NCBI RefSeq assembly: GCF_003585765.1
Contig: NZ_CP021235.1
Coordinates: 2,294,001-2,358,000, forward strand
Direction of reading: 5' to 3'
From: Pontibacter actiniarum
GTDB lineage: Bacteria > Bacteroidota > Bacteroidia > Cytophagales > Hymenobacteraceae
Length of the DNA: 64,000 nt
The translations under genes were made by a program, and so were the position numbers. The notes beneath the pieces were generated by a model. That model was not told the DNA's origin, searched no databases, and was given only the letters and a program-made list of their open reading frames with translations. Positions 17,701 through 26,418 of this stretch are shown here, piece by piece (the first letter of the stretch is position 1; each line of letters starts with the position of its first letter).

Positions 17701-18382
17701 AGCGGCTGTTTAGAATTCAATCAGCTAGTTTCTTAAGCATGATATGTGTCATGGCAATCTGAATCATGGTCTCAGCTGACTTGGTGCTGCGCTCATAGGC
17801 CTTGGAGAGCCTTCGGTAGAGGTTAAGCCAGCCGAAGGTTCGCTCCACAATCCAGCGTTTGGGCAATTCTTGTGAATCCTGTTCACTATCTGAAGCCTCC
17901 AGCCCCGCGCCCTAAAGGTGCTCCTGACCCAGTTCCGCAGCTTTTGCCCGCCGTAGCCCTGGTCAGCGAAGAAGACGCGGAGCCTGCCGAAATCGCCTAC
18001 CCTGGAGGCAACCCGCAGGAGCAAGTAGCGGCCTCCCCGCCGCTCACTGATGTCGGCCCGGTGCACTATCACCATGATCAGCAGCCCCAGCGTGTCCACC
18101 ACCAGGTGCCGCTCGCGTCCCTTCACCCGCTTGGCCGCATCATCCCCCCTTTGCCCTCCCTGCTGCACGGTCTTCACGCTCTGCGAGTCCAGGATGCCCA
18201 CGCTCGGGGAATGATCTTTGCCATGCCTGCCCCTCACTTCCTTGTGGAGGCAGTCATGGAGCAGATCCCAGAAACCATTGCGCCGCCATTTGCGGTAATA
18301 GTAGTAGACTGTTAGTCTGCAAACTTTTCTTGTCCAACAGCCGGCACCTGCTTTTTTATCTTCCTAAATCAAATCAGCCTCT
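17701..18382 (-). mobile_element. IS5-family element relic, internally deleted
   Basis: The right-hand end carries CAGCCTCT (18375-18382), so the minus-strand element begins AGAGGCTGATTTGATTTAGG. The left-hand end begins AGCGGCTGTTTAGAATTCAA at 17701, an imperfect inverted repeat of it. The 5' leader after the terminal repeat (AAAAGCAGGTGCCGGCTGT, then AAAAGTTTGCAGACT) matches the fragment at 32535-32763 nearly base for base. The leader is fused directly to mid-transposase sequence, so the first part of the coding region has been lost. Confidence 0.85.
17717..18325 (-). pseudogene. IS5-family transposase, N-terminus deleted and frameshifted
   Basis: From 18325 the minus strand reads TVYYYYRKWRRNGFWDLLHD, then GILDSQSVKTVQQGGQRG with the first catalytic Asp, a second conserved Asp in VFFADQGYGGQKLR, and after a frameshift near 17865 [20 protein letters not shown] with the catalytic Glu region. 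It ends in [16 protein letters not shown] with stop at 17717-17719. The residues that should precede TVYYYY (PSDLTDTQW... as seen at 32605) are missing. Non-functional. Confidence 0.88.
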
Positions 18383-18585
18383 TAAGGAGATAAAGCATCT
18401 GTGGCAGACACTTCTCTTGCGTTACCTGTCGGCTGCTTTGTTAATACTCTCCCTGACAAACTTGATGCGCCCCATCTATAAGACCTAGCTGAGGCGTAGA
18501 GTTGGCAGCCCGTTCGTATCCCCCGCTCACCTCCCAAATTAGGAGCCTTGTATGGCCTGTGAGACTTTACCTGGGTTAGCCACAG

Positions 18586-18817
18586 AGCCTTTTATACAGC
18601 ACGCCCTGCAGCACCTGCTAATCTAACCTCTGGTCGGTCTCCAGCTTTTTGAGCTGACGGCCCTCCTCCAGTTGGGCTAGCTTCAGTTATTCCGATACTC
18701 CTAAACCAGAAATGCATAGAAAATGGCCTTGGAGATGCTCCTTTTGCGGCATATCTCGGCTACAGAAACACCTGCCGATGGCTGCTTGAGGGCAGAGGTG
18801 GTCTGTGCCTTGGTAAA
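18586..18817 (-). pseudogene. IS3-family orfA relic
   Basis: Joining short frames on the minus strand recovers the familiar orfA order: FTKAQTTSALKQPSAGVSVA, then EICRKRSISKAIFYA, a small deletion, GLGVSE-stop-LKLAQLEEGR, QLKKLETDQRLD-stop-QVLQGVLYKRL. These match the helix-turn-helix and leucine-zipper parts of IS3 orfA proteins. Two stops and at least one deletion show it is long dead. No orfB could be recognised next to it. Confidence 0.6.
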
Positions 18818-18911
18818 CGCTGGCCCTTTGTGTCGAATCGCCTTTAACTCTATGTGGGTATTACCCGGATTCGCTACGCTACAGCCTTCCGGTTTTTCGG
18901 GAGAAGGTCTA

Positions 18912-19076
18912 TTAGCTGTCTCTATTTCTTAAATATTGACTTACAGCTGCGTTAGCTAAGTTCCGCAAAAATTCTAAAATAGATTTCGCCTGCTCCAGCG
19001 ACACCTGCACCCCCTCTTTCCGCAGGATCTCCAACGCTTTCTCCGGGCTGAGCGGGTTTTTCCCTTTTGATTTCAT
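18912..19076 (-). CDS. Small helical protein of the conjugation block (54 aa)
   Basis: ATG at 19074-19076, stop TAA at 18912-18914, 54 residues: starts MKSKGKNPLSPEKALEILRK, continues with EGVQVSLEQAKSILEFLRNL and ends AVSQYLRNRDS. It is amphipathic and helical. Very similar small proteins accompany tra genes in Bacteroidota conjugative elements, as far as I recall; no function is established. It lies about 80 bp after the 120-aa gene and is its last intact same-strand companion. The conserved-looking frame supports a real gene despite its size. Confidence 0.7.
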   Translation of the reverse strand: MKSKGKNPLSPEKALEILRKEGVQVSLEQAKSILEFLRNLANAAVSQYLRNRDS

Positions 19077-19156
19077 AGGTCATATCTTCAACGTTGCTTG
19101 GATAGCATGCAAAAAGGCGGAACCGAGTCCCGCCTTTTTGCCCGCACAGGGCGCGG

Positions 19157-19519
19157 CTATTTTCTGCCCCGGCTTTCAGGGTGCAGGAAGATCTGACTCG
19201 GCCGCAGTCGGTTATAGGATGGCACGTAGCGCACATAGCCGTAGGCGTGCAGCTCACGCAGGACACGGTGGTAGGTGCCGCTGCTGCAGAGCTTGGCAGC
19301 CGGCATCAGCTCATGACTGTAGCCGAGCACGGGGTCCGTCCCTGCCTGCTCCAACCAGCGTCGGTACAAGGCCGCATACAGGGCAATATGGGATGGACCA
19401 ATGCGCGGGTCCCGACGTATGGCCGTGAAAAACCACAGGAGCGGCTGCGTGGGGCATTCCACTGGCTTGGCCGGCACCTTAGCTTCCGGGGCGGGAGAAC
19501 CAGGCCACACGCTTTTCAT
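19157..19519 (-). CDS. Conjugation-block accessory protein, possible winged-helix
   Basis: 120 residues. After a Pro-rich N-terminus, the centre (WFFTAIRRDPRIGPSHIALY) and C-terminal half (KLCSSGTYHRVLRELHAYGY) resemble a small winged-helix DNA-binding domain with a recognition helix. The family is not recognised with certainty. Its ATG overlaps the stop of the upstream 262-aa gene by 4 bp, so the two are translationally coupled. A regulatory or replication-accessory role is possible but not shown. Confidence 0.65.
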   Translation of the reverse strand: MKSVWPGSPAPEAKVPAKPVECPTQPLLWFFTAIRRDPRIGPSHIALYAALYRRWLEQAGTDPVLGYSHELMPAAKLCSSGTYHRVLRELHAYGYVRYVPSYNRLRPSQIFLHPESRGRK

Positions 19520-20304
19520 GACCCAATGGACCGGCCCTTCCGAGGGGGCTTCTGCCTGACCTCTTCGCGATTTTCCTTCCAGGCCGCCAGCTGCGATGTC
19601 TTTTGGGGCTCCTGCCCGGCGGTCTGGGCCTGCTGCTGGCTTAACGCCGGCCGCACGCGCTGCATGTGCTCATCGTAGACGTTCACAGACTTATACCGGG
19701 GGCTGGCCTCCACGAAATAACGTGCCTCCCGCCCCTCACCTAGCTCAAAGGTCACGGCCTGCCGGTTGCCTTTCCGCAGGGACTCCAGGAGCAGGCTTTT
19801 CTCCTGCGCATCTTTTAGTTCCTTAACCGGGTGCTTGCCCAGGGCAAGCTCCAGGTCATAGCCGTAGTTGTGGTGAAACTGTTTGACCAGGTAGTTCTGC
19901 CGGTCATCGGTCTGCTTGAAGTCCAGCTGCAACCAGGCGTTGTAGAGCTCTCCCTCCTTGTTGGTCAGGTCCTTGTTGACGGCCCGGCCGCTGAGCAGGT
20001 TGTAGGCCTCCTTCAGCGTAATATTGTTGCCTTTGTTGATGTAGAAGGTCTGCTCGGTGCTGTCGGCGGCGCGTTCGGGCTTGAGGGCCGCCAAGTAGCG
20101 GTTAAAAAAGTACATGTCCTGCTGACTGGACTTGCGAAACTCCAGTACCGTGGCCATTTGGTCCTTACCATAGCTCACGTTGTGGAAGAGCTCAAAGGAA
20201 GCTCCCCCCTGCTGCATTTTCTCGCGCAGCTGGCTCTCCAGGCCCTCGCCGAAACCGGTGTACTTGACCTGGTCCCGCAGATAGGCAAAGTTTTTCTCGT
20301 TCAT
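19516..20304 (-). CDS. Conserved conjugative-element protein (DUF3945-like)
   Basis: 262 residues, soluble. It starts MNEKNFAYLRDQVKYTGFGE and contains DMYFFNRYLAAL, FYINKGNNITLKEAYNLLSG, and QLDFKQTDDRQNYLVKQFHH. This sequence pattern is shared by proteins carried next to tra operons in Bacteroidota and resembles DUF3945-type modules. The C-terminus is Gln/Lys-rich and probably disordered. Function unknown; an anti-restriction or plasmid-stabilisation role has been guessed for relatives but nothing here proves it. It is followed by the 120-aa gene with a 4-bp overlap. Confidence 0.75.
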   Translation of the reverse strand: MNEKNFAYLRDQVKYTGFGEGLESQLREKMQQGGASFELFHNVSYGKDQMATVLEFRKSSQQDMYFFNRYLAALKPERAADSTEQTFYINKGNNITLKEAYNLLSGRAVNKDLTNKEGELYNAWLQLDFKQTDDRQNYLVKQFHHNYGYDLELALGKHPVKELKDAQEKSLLLESLRKGNRQAVTFELGEGREARYFVEASPRYKSVNVYDEHMQRVRPALSQQQAQTAGQEPQKTSQLAAWKENREEVRQKPPRKGRSIGS

Positions 20305-20341
20305 GGTCGTTCATGTTAGATGAAACAAGTATGCAGATCAG

Positions 20342-21187
20342 TTAGTCTACTTGGTCGAAAGCCTTGGCCTGCAGCAGCAGACGGCTGGACAGCTTAAGCT
20401 GCAGGTGACGTCCGCCGTTTCGTTCCATCAGCTCCACAACCAGGTACTTTTTATCAGGCAGCGTCACTTTAGGCAGGGCCACCACCAGTACACGTTCTGT
20501 ATGCCCTTCCACCGCACCTGCCCCGTGGATGTACAAGGGCTTTAGCTCCAGTTCCTGTGATGCCGTACGTCGACGGCCCTGCCGGTCCCGGACATAGAAG
20601 CGAAACTGGTCTAAGTTATAGCGGGTGCTGGTGCTGTTGCGAATCCGGAACTGGCAGTAGAGGACCTCTCCACGGATATGAAACTGCCCTACCTGCAGGC
20701 GCATGCCCCCTGAGCGGGCGGTGCGGTGCTTGCCCCCGGCTGTTGCCGCCACACAGGCCGCATCGCGCTCGAGCACGGCTCTGTTCGCTTTTCCCGGCAG
20801 AAAAGCAACCGGAGCGGCGGACAGCGGTAGCCGGGGCAGCTGCAGCGAGAGCGCACCCGGCTCCGGAGCGTAGGAGACCACAAAGGTGTAAAGGCTCCCG
20901 TCGGCAGTGAGCACGGTCAGGCTTGTCTGGCGAAAACCGGCGCTGGCCGCTTTGACGCGAAGCATGTTCTCGGCAGGGGCTGCTTGCTGCACCAGGATAT
21001 CCCCGCTCCCCCGGTCTACGCTTTGGACGGCGAAGGGAAAAACAAGGTGTGTGGTTTTGTTCGGGGAGACGGTCAACTGGCACACGGGCAAGGCGGTACC
21101 CCGTACTGCCCGTAGGCCAGTTTGGGAAAAGGCTTGGCTGGCGGTAAGCAGCCACAGGAATGCCAGAAGGAAGTTGTTCTTTTTCAT
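20342..21187 (-). CDS. traN: Conjugative transposon protein TraN
   Basis: 281 residues with a signal peptide ending near AFSQT (about residue 22). The N-terminal half (LTVSPNKTTHLVFPFAVQSV) is typical of TraN/DUF4138, the VirB9-like outer-ring component of the Bacteroidota conjugation machine; the C-terminal half is beta-rich (RNSTSTRYNLDQFRFYVRDR). It sits directly after traM in the expected order. Length is close to the usual 280-300 residues. Confidence 0.88.
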   Translation of the reverse strand: MKKNNFLLAFLWLLTASQAFSQTGLRAVRGTALPVCQLTVSPNKTTHLVFPFAVQSVDRGSGDILVQQAAPAENMLRVKAASAGFRQTSLTVLTADGSLYTFVVSYAPEPGALSLQLPRLPLSAAPVAFLPGKANRAVLERDAACVAATAGGKHRTARSGGMRLQVGQFHIRGEVLYCQFRIRNSTSTRYNLDQFRFYVRDRQGRRRTASQELELKPLYIHGAGAVEGHTERVLVVALPKVTLPDKKYLVVELMERNGGRHLQLKLSSRLLLQAKAFDQVD

Positions 21188-21241
21188 ATGATTGGAAATA
21201 AGCGTGTGACATATAGCCAGGAAAGGTGATGGACCGCAAGC

Positions 21242-22486
21242 CTAGGTTTGCCGGGCATCCCGCAGCAGCACCCGGTAGCCCGCCTTCACTGTTGCCCGGA
21301 CGAGTTTTGCCTGTTTGCTGAACAGGGACTTGGCGGCCGCCACTCCTGCTCGTGCTGCCTGGAGTTCCGGGGAAGAGTCGAGCGAGGGAAGGCCGAAGCC
21401 CTGCACGGCACGGTCTGCCGACTGACGGGCCACCTCCCGGGTGATAGCCCCGGGGATGTAAAGTCCCTCCAACCCATCCAGGTCATAGGCCGACAAATCC
21501 ACGGGAAACAGACGCTGGCCCCGCCGAATACTGCTGACCTTGATCCGGAGCCGTTCTCCCTCCAGGGCAACCGTCCCAAACACAAAGCTTCCTCGGGGAA
21601 TCCGCGTGCCGTTGAGCAGTACATCCGCCTCCAGCCGCAGCTTCACGATAGCCCCTGTAACTAGCGCCTGTGTCTCCTGCACCACGGCCGGAAGCATATT
21701 CGGGGCTAAATCAGCTGTTACGGGGGTATCCCAGCCATAAAAGCCTTGCACACTATCTACAGGTGCCTCCTGTCCATGTTGTCCTAATAAACTTATGGGG
21801 GCGCCCGGGCCAGCAAAGGATAGCGAAAAGACCTGCCCTGCCCCCGTCTGGGAAGAGTGCATGCTCCTTTCCAGGACCCGCTGTGGGTGCTGAATATCGA
21901 GAATCTTATCCAGCATGCCGCTGACCTGCTGCATCTCTGGATCTGCGCCGCCCTCGTGCTGGGCCGAGCGCATCAGCTGCTCCAGCCGGCCCAGTTGTAT
22001 GTCGGCGACAGTTTGCTGTGGGAGGGCCTGCGTACGCGCCGCAGGTGCCACGACCGGCACGTCCTCGAGGGCTGCCTCAAGCTGCCGGAGCTTTTGGTAC
22101 ACCTGCGCCTGCTGCGTTTGGTATCCCTCTGAAGCGCTTCCGCTTAGGGAAGACAGGGCACCAGAAGTCTGTACCGGCGGAAGGCCGCCCACCACCAGTC
22201 CCGGGGCATAGGGGTCCTTATGTTGCAGTTCCAGCCACTGCGCAGAGTCGTGCGCTGCCTGCTGGTAGTAGCCCAGTTTCCCCGCCGCCATCCCTTCTTC
22301 CAGCTGCGCGTGGGGCAGGGACGGGTTTAGGCCAACTTGGGCACTGTCCTGCGGGTACAGCTTCCGCGTCTGACCTCCCCCCAGCGCCCAAAACAGCAGG
22401 GTGATGAAGGGAAAGCTTAAAAGAGGCAGGACAAGCAGGAGTCTGCGCCTGCGTGAGGAGGACATGGTTGAAGTCGGATGTTTCAT
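21242..22486 (-). CDS. traM: Conjugative transposon protein TraM
   Basis: 414 residues. A short basic N-terminus is followed by one membrane span (about 15-34, LLLVLPLLSFPFITLLFWAL) and GGGQ, the typical TraM start. A long linker follows, then a C-terminal VirB10-like beta domain (VQETQALVTGAIVKLRLEAD, GTRIPRGSFVFGTVALEGER, PVDLSAYDLDGLEGLYIPGA). TraM bridges inner and outer membranes in the type IV secretion channel. Order traK-traM-traN is conserved. A traL gene, normally between traK and traM, is not visible; only about 55 bp separate them here. Confidence 0.9.
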   Translation of the reverse strand: MKHPTSTMSSSRRRRLLLVLPLLSFPFITLLFWALGGGQTRKLYPQDSAQVGLNPSLPHAQLEEGMAAGKLGYYQQAAHDSAQWLELQHKDPYAPGLVVGGLPPVQTSGALSSLSGSASEGYQTQQAQVYQKLRQLEAALEDVPVVAPAARTQALPQQTVADIQLGRLEQLMRSAQHEGGADPEMQQVSGMLDKILDIQHPQRVLERSMHSSQTGAGQVFSLSFAGPGAPISLLGQHGQEAPVDSVQGFYGWDTPVTADLAPNMLPAVVQETQALVTGAIVKLRLEADVLLNGTRIPRGSFVFGTVALEGERLRIKVSSIRRGQRLFPVDLSAYDLDGLEGLYIPGAITREVARQSADRAVQGFGLPSLDSSPELQAARAGVAAAKSLFSKQAKLVRATVKAGYRVLLRDARQT

Positions 22487-22542
22487 GATGGCTTGGATTT
22501 AGTGTGCGTTAGATACAGTTGCTCCAGGAGGCACCTCACGGC

Positions 22543-23148
22543 TTAGCGCCGCTCGACCTTCACATCCCGGTTCTCCAGGGTGACCCAGCGCTCAATCAGG
22601 AGCCCGTGCGGGTTATGGTCCGAGCGGGAGACGCTGCGCAGATAGCCTTCCGTAACCAGGCTGCGCCATACCGTGCTGGTGGCCCGCACCAGCCGCTGGG
22701 TGGCGTAGCAGCGGAAGAAGTACGGGTAGACCTTCAGGTCCACGGCCACGCTGTCTACCTCCACCCGCTGGCTGATATTGCCGGCGATCAGGCCCGTGTA
22801 AAAACCCTGCTCCTGCAGGTTGTCGTACTCGCGCTTGGCTGAGGCATCGGCCAGGTACAAGGCCCTGGCCACGTGACGCTCAATGACCTGCTCGTCCGGG
22901 TCCAGCGAGAAAAAGAGCTCATGGAAAGTTTTCACATGGTGGCGGGCCTCCACCGGGAGATGCTCGTCCCGGTCTGCGGCGAAGGCCTCCAGGGCCTGCC
23001 CCCCTGCCAGCACATAGACACGGTCCTGGAGCTGTTGGGCCAGCCGGAGGCTCCGGTACAGGGCAAAGCCGCTCAACAGCAGGCTGCCGCACACGGTGAG
23101 CAGTGCAAAGCCGCGCACCAGGCGAAAGGCGCTGTCAATGTTTTTCAT
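22543..23148 (-). CDS. traK: Conjugative transposon protein TraK
   Basis: About 201 residues from ATG 23146-23148 (MKNIDSAFRLVRGFAL); an in-frame ATG four codons upstream (23160) is also possible. One N-terminal membrane span (about 13-32), then a soluble VirB8-like domain with ARHHVKTFHELFFSLDPDEQ and SQRVEVDSVAVDLKVYPYFF, both characteristic of Bacteroidota TraK. It lies between traJ and traM as usual. VirB8-like proteins nucleate assembly of the secretion channel at the inner membrane. Confidence 0.9.
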   Translation of the reverse strand: MKNIDSAFRLVRGFALLTVCGSLLLSGFALYRSLRLAQQLQDRVYVLAGGQALEAFAADRDEHLPVEARHHVKTFHELFFSLDPDEQVIERHVARALYLADASAKREYDNLQEQGFYTGLIAGNISQRVEVDSVAVDLKVYPYFFRCYATQRLVRATSTVWRSLVTEGYLRSVSRSDHNPHGLLIERWVTLENRDVKVERR

Positions 23149-23187
23149 TTGTGTGAACATAGCATAAAGAGGTTTATGGGTTCTTCA

Positions 23188-24399
23188 CTACTTCTCACCG
23201 GAGATGCGATCGTGTTGGAAGGCCGAAGGCGCGTCCGGGCTTTGTCCCGATCCGGGGGAGGAGACTGCCCCACCTGCCCAGCTGCCCAAATGGCTGATGG
23301 CCACAGCGGTGCTGCCGACCCCACCGGCCGCCGTAGCGGCTCCGGCATACACCGCCTGCGCCGTGCCCTGGGACGTGGCGCTGAAGAGGTTGCTGATCTT
23401 GTAGAGCAGCGTGTTGCCGCCGCTGGCGTGCACGATGTAGTTGGCAACCGAGGGCACCGTCAGGTAACCAACAATCCCCATGACCAGGAAGAGCAGGTAG
23501 GCCGTGTCCGTGGGGCTAAAGAATGTCTCCCCGGCCTCCTCCACCTGCGAGAGGTCCAGCGTGAGCATCATCTCCTGCACCTTGCCCAGGATGGCCCCGA
23601 AAATGTTGGCTACCGGCAGCCAGAGGTACACGTTGATGTAGCGGGCAGACCAGACAGTGAGCGTATGTCGGAAGCCGTCGAAGACCGCCAGACCGAACAC
23701 CAGGGGCCCCAGGATCGCCAGCACCACCAGTTGGAAGGTCCGGACAGTGTTGATGCACAGGGCCGCCGCCTCATAGAGCAGACGCAGCACTTCGCTTAGC
23801 CACTCCTTCACCGAGTTGCGAAAACTGTAGGAGGCCTTCTCCATGGCAAAGCGGATATCGTTGCCGATGCCTTCCACCAGGCCCTCCCCCGCGGGCGCCT
23901 CTTCATGGGTGTAGGCATACCAGCGATCCCGGTCGCCGGCACCCGCCTCGCCCACATACATCTGCCAGGCAGCCGTCCCCCGCAGCGCCTCCTCCCGCTT
24001 CTGTAGCAGCACGGCGATGGCCTTGTCCGAGTCGCCGACCATGGCCGAGGTGGCCGCTACCGTAGGAGACAGCACCCCGTTCAAAAGGTCCAGCACCGCG
24101 GGGAATAACACAATGGCCAGGCCTAGGGCAAAAGGCCGAAGCAAGGGATAGAAATCAATGGGCTCCGCCTGGGCGATGTGCCGCCAAACCCGGGAGCCGA
24201 TATACCACAGGGCTCCCAAGCCCGCGATACCCTGCGCCACTTGCATGAGGCCGCTGCACAGGGGCAGCATTTCTCCATAAAGCTGCTCGAGCACTTGGTG
24301 CAGGCTGCCCGTCTCGCCCGATAGGCCCTGCGCCTGCAGCAGGCCGGGTAGCAACAGCGCACAGGCCAGCAGTATTAGGCTGTGTTTCCAGTATTTCAT
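23188..24399 (-). CDS. traJ: Conjugative transposon protein TraJ
   Basis: 403 residues from ATG 24397-24399 (MKYWKHSLILLACALLLPGL), which gives a proper signal sequence; the longer open frame reaching 24549 adds a non-conserved segment inside the preceding gene. Multiple hydrophobic segments, including LLRPFALGLAIVLFPAVLDL and LLFLVMGIVGYLTVPSVANY, fit the VirB6-like polytopic channel component TraJ. It is Ala/Gly-rich at the C-terminus. It follows the TerB-like gene by 10 bp. Confidence 0.9.
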   Translation of the reverse strand: MKYWKHSLILLACALLLPGLLQAQGLSGETGSLHQVLEQLYGEMLPLCSGLMQVAQGIAGLGALWYIGSRVWRHIAQAEPIDFYPLLRPFALGLAIVLFPAVLDLLNGVLSPTVAATSAMVGDSDKAIAVLLQKREEALRGTAAWQMYVGEAGAGDRDRWYAYTHEEAPAGEGLVEGIGNDIRFAMEKASYSFRNSVKEWLSEVLRLLYEAAALCINTVRTFQLVVLAILGPLVFGLAVFDGFRHTLTVWSARYINVYLWLPVANIFGAILGKVQEMMLTLDLSQVEEAGETFFSPTDTAYLLFLVMGIVGYLTVPSVANYIVHASGGNTLLYKISNLFSATSQGTAQAVYAGAATAAGGVGSTAVAISHLGSWAGGAVSSPGSGQSPDAPSAFQHDRISGEK

Positions 24400-24409
24400 G
24401 TGGAGTGAG

Positions 24410-25039
24410 TTAAGGGGTGATACCATACAAAGCGCGCGCAGCCGCCACGTCTTTCCCCGCCCGGGCCCGCTGCAGAGCCAGCAGGCTGGTGCTGCCGTTG
24501 AAGCGCCGCAAAAACAGCAGGGCCTCTTCCACGTCCAGAAAGAGGGCATCGATGGCCTGCAGGCGCTCTTCGTCCTGCATGCGCAGCTGCCCGTCGGTGA
24601 TTAGCCGCGAAAGGGCCTCAAGCTGCAGCAAGCTCTCTTCCAAGAGCCGCCCGTAGACCCCAGACAGGTAATCCAGCTCCTGCGCGCTGAAGCAGCCGGC
24701 TGCGCGGAAGCGCCGAAGGGCCTGCTCGGACTCGCGCACAAGCTGGAACTGATCGCGCAGGATATCCGCCACGCGCCTGTAGTGGCGGACGGCAGGGCGT
24801 ACCTGCAGCAGGCCATCTAGGAAAGCCTCGTGCAGGCGGAAGTTTCCCTCCGACACCTGCCGGATCGCGGTGTAGCCAGTGTTGATTACCTGGTAGCCCT
24901 GTTTCATATCCGAGAGGAGCTGCTTGAGCTGGGCAAGCTTTTCGACGTTGAGCAGCAGTTGCTGCGCCTCGGCAGACTGCGCCTGTAGTCGCAGGCCACA
25001 GGCCATGGCAAAGAGCAGGAGGAGACAGAACTTTTTCAT
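24410..25039 (-). CDS. Exported conjugation-block protein, TraI paralogue (often named TerB-like)
   Basis: 209 residues with a signal peptide ending LRLQAQ (about 21). The body is helical (NVEKLAQLKQLLSDMKQGYQ, AQELDYLSGVYGRLLEESLL), and the C-terminus SLLALQRARAGKDVAAARAL-YG closely echoes the TraI C-terminus (LLSLQRARSRQEAETLRRLY-G). I infer that it, the gene at 25036 and TraI are tandem paralogues. Relatives carry the label TerB family tellurite resistance protein, but no link with tellurite is implied by context. It overlaps the upstream gene by 4 bp. Periplasmic transfer-channel accessory role likely. Confidence 0.75.
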   Translation of the reverse strand: MKKFCLLLLFAMACGLRLQAQSAEAQQLLLNVEKLAQLKQLLSDMKQGYQVINTGYTAIRQVSEGNFRLHEAFLDGLLQVRPAVRHYRRVADILRDQFQLVRESEQALRRFRAAGCFSAQELDYLSGVYGRLLEESLLQLEALSRLITDGQLRMQDEERLQAIDALFLDVEEALLFLRRFNGSTSLLALQRARAGKDVAAARALYGITP

Positions 25040-25689
25040 TCGCCCTCCCCTTGCCTATAAAGCCACTGTCGCTCGCCCTGCAGGGCGCCTTGTTCCTGCC
25101 ACTTGGCTAGGGCTAGCAGACGGACGTGCTCATCCAGGCGCCTGGCCACACCGCAGAGCTCCTGCAGGGCCTGGCAGGCGGCATCAAGTCGTTCCAGCCG
25201 GGCAGCGTCCCCCATGGTCAGCTGGCCCGGGGAAAGCGTCTGTGCCAGGGCGGCGAGCACCGCCTCCTGCTCGTCCAGGAGGCGGCCCAGCACCCGGTGC
25301 ACGTACGCCTTTTCCGTTGGGGTGAGCAGCTTGCTGCCCTGCGCCTGGCTTCCTGTTTCCAGGCACAACTGCTGGAGCCTTGTGCCCAGGGCCACGGCGG
25401 TGGCCACCCGCGGCGACGTAGCCACCGCCGGTCTCACACCGGCCAGGGCGCTGAAGTAAGCAGCGTGCTCGTCCCGTTCCCCTGCCTCGGCCAAACCGAT
25501 CACCGAGAGGCCTTCTCGGGCCAGCCCGTAGCCCTCTTGCATGTAGCTCCCGTACAGCCGCAGGGCGAGCAGCTGCTCGAGCAGGTATTTTTGCTGTGTC
25601 TTTTTCTGGCGGAACCACTCGTCAAAGGTTTGCGCCCGGGCCGCCAGCGAGCCAAGCGCAAGGAGCAGGCATAGCATCTGTACTTTCAT
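25036..25689 (-). CDS. Exported helical conjugation-block protein, distant TraI paralogue
   Basis: 217 residues, signal peptide ending LAARAQ (about 20). Next comes TFDEWFRQKKTQQKYLLEQL, followed by long helices (LRLYGSYMQEGYGLAREGLS, LTPTEKAYVHRVLGRLLDEQ). The C-terminal segment VRLLALAKWQEQGALQGERQ-WLYR aligns by spacing with the LSLQRAR...LYG ends of TraI and of the next gene. Its ATG-side neighbour is TraI; the downstream gene overlaps it by 4 bp. Unnamed component of the transfer operon. Confidence 0.72.
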   Translation of the reverse strand: MKVQMLCLLLALGSLAARAQTFDEWFRQKKTQQKYLLEQLLALRLYGSYMQEGYGLAREGLSVIGLAEAGERDEHAAYFSALAGVRPAVATSPRVATAVALGTRLQQLCLETGSQAQGSKLLTPTEKAYVHRVLGRLLDEQEAVLAALAQTLSPGQLTMGDAARLERLDAACQALQELCGVARRLDEHVRLLALAKWQEQGALQGERQWLYRQGEGE

Positions 25690-25740
25690 ATTGTCTGTCT
25701 TAAAGGTTAAAGTAATGTGTTTCCTGTCGGCAAGCCGGCG

Positions 25741-26418
25741 TTACGGCAGCCCGTAGAGCCGGCGGAGGGTCTCGGCCTCCTGGCGGGAACGGGCCCGCTG
25801 CAGGCTGAGCAGCACGTTCTGGTTATTGAAGCGCAACAGATCGCTGTACGTGGCCTCCACCCCTTGGGCAGCGCGGTTGAGCAGCGCCAGCCGCCCTGCG
25901 TCCCCCATCTGGGTGGTGAGGGCCTGCACCGCCAGCAGGACTAGGTCTAGGTGGCGCGCGCTCTCCTCAAGCATGCCGCCGTACACGCGGGCCATATAGG
26001 CCAACTCCTCGGCGCTGAAGTGCGGGTCCTGCCGCAGCAGGCGCCAGACACGCTCATACTCGGCCAGCAGCTGCGCCTGTTTGCGGGCCAGGCCCCTGAG
26101 GCGCTGGTAGTCAGCCACCAGGCTTTTGACCTGGTAGAGCTCCCGGTAGTACTGGGCATACAGGCTGCGCTGCCGCTCCACCCAGTCATGGATCTCACCC
26201 AGCCGCAACCGGGACATGGTATTCTCGAGCTGCTTCTGGGCATTCTGAAACCAGATCACCTTGTTCTGCTGCCGCTGGATCTGCAGGTCCACAGCCTTAA
26301 TGGCCTTCTTCACGCCGGCTTTGATGACCTCGGTCACGGGATCCTGCGCCCAGGCGCCGTGTGGGCTGACCAGGCTTGCCAGGAGGACCAGTACAAGCAT
26401 TAGGATGCGTTTTCGCAT
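25741..26418 (-). CDS. traI: Conjugal transfer protein TraI (Bacteroidota type)
   Basis: 225 residues from ATG 26416-26418 (MRKRILMLVLVLLASLVSPH), giving a signal peptide; it then overlaps the TraG stop by 19 bp. The hallmark sequence VTEVIKAGVKKAIKAVDLQI and WFQNAQKQLENTMSRLRLGE identifies the Bacteroidota TraI family, helical exported proteins related to VirB5-like components. It ends NVLLSLQRARSRQEAETLRR-LYGLP. Not a relaxase: the name TraI here differs from F-plasmid TraI. It is the first of three tandem related genes. Confidence 0.85.
   Translation of the reverse strand: MRKRILMLVLVLLASLVSPHGAWAQDPVTEVIKAGVKKAIKAVDLQIQRQQNKVIWFQNAQKQLENTMSRLRLGEIHDWVERQRSLYAQYYRELYQVKSLVADYQRLRGLARKQAQLLAEYERVWRLLRQDPHFSAEELAYMARVYGGMLEESARHLDLVLLAVQALTTQMGDAGRLALLNRAAQGVEATYSDLLRFNNQNVLLSLQRARSRQEAETLRRLYGLP

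Noticed and set aside
22873..23799. 308-codon plus-strand frame over traK/traJ
   Set aside because: Spans two unrelated minus-strand genes and has shadow-like composition; no start context or family.
24400..24549. 50-residue N-terminal extension of TraJ
   Set aside because: Cys/Trp-rich, lies inside the preceding gene and displaces the clear signal peptide that begins at 24399.
24410..25039. Tellurite resistance function for the TerB-labelled gene
   Set aside because: The label comes from distant similarity; signal peptide, tra context and shared C-terminus with TraI support a transfer-channel role instead.
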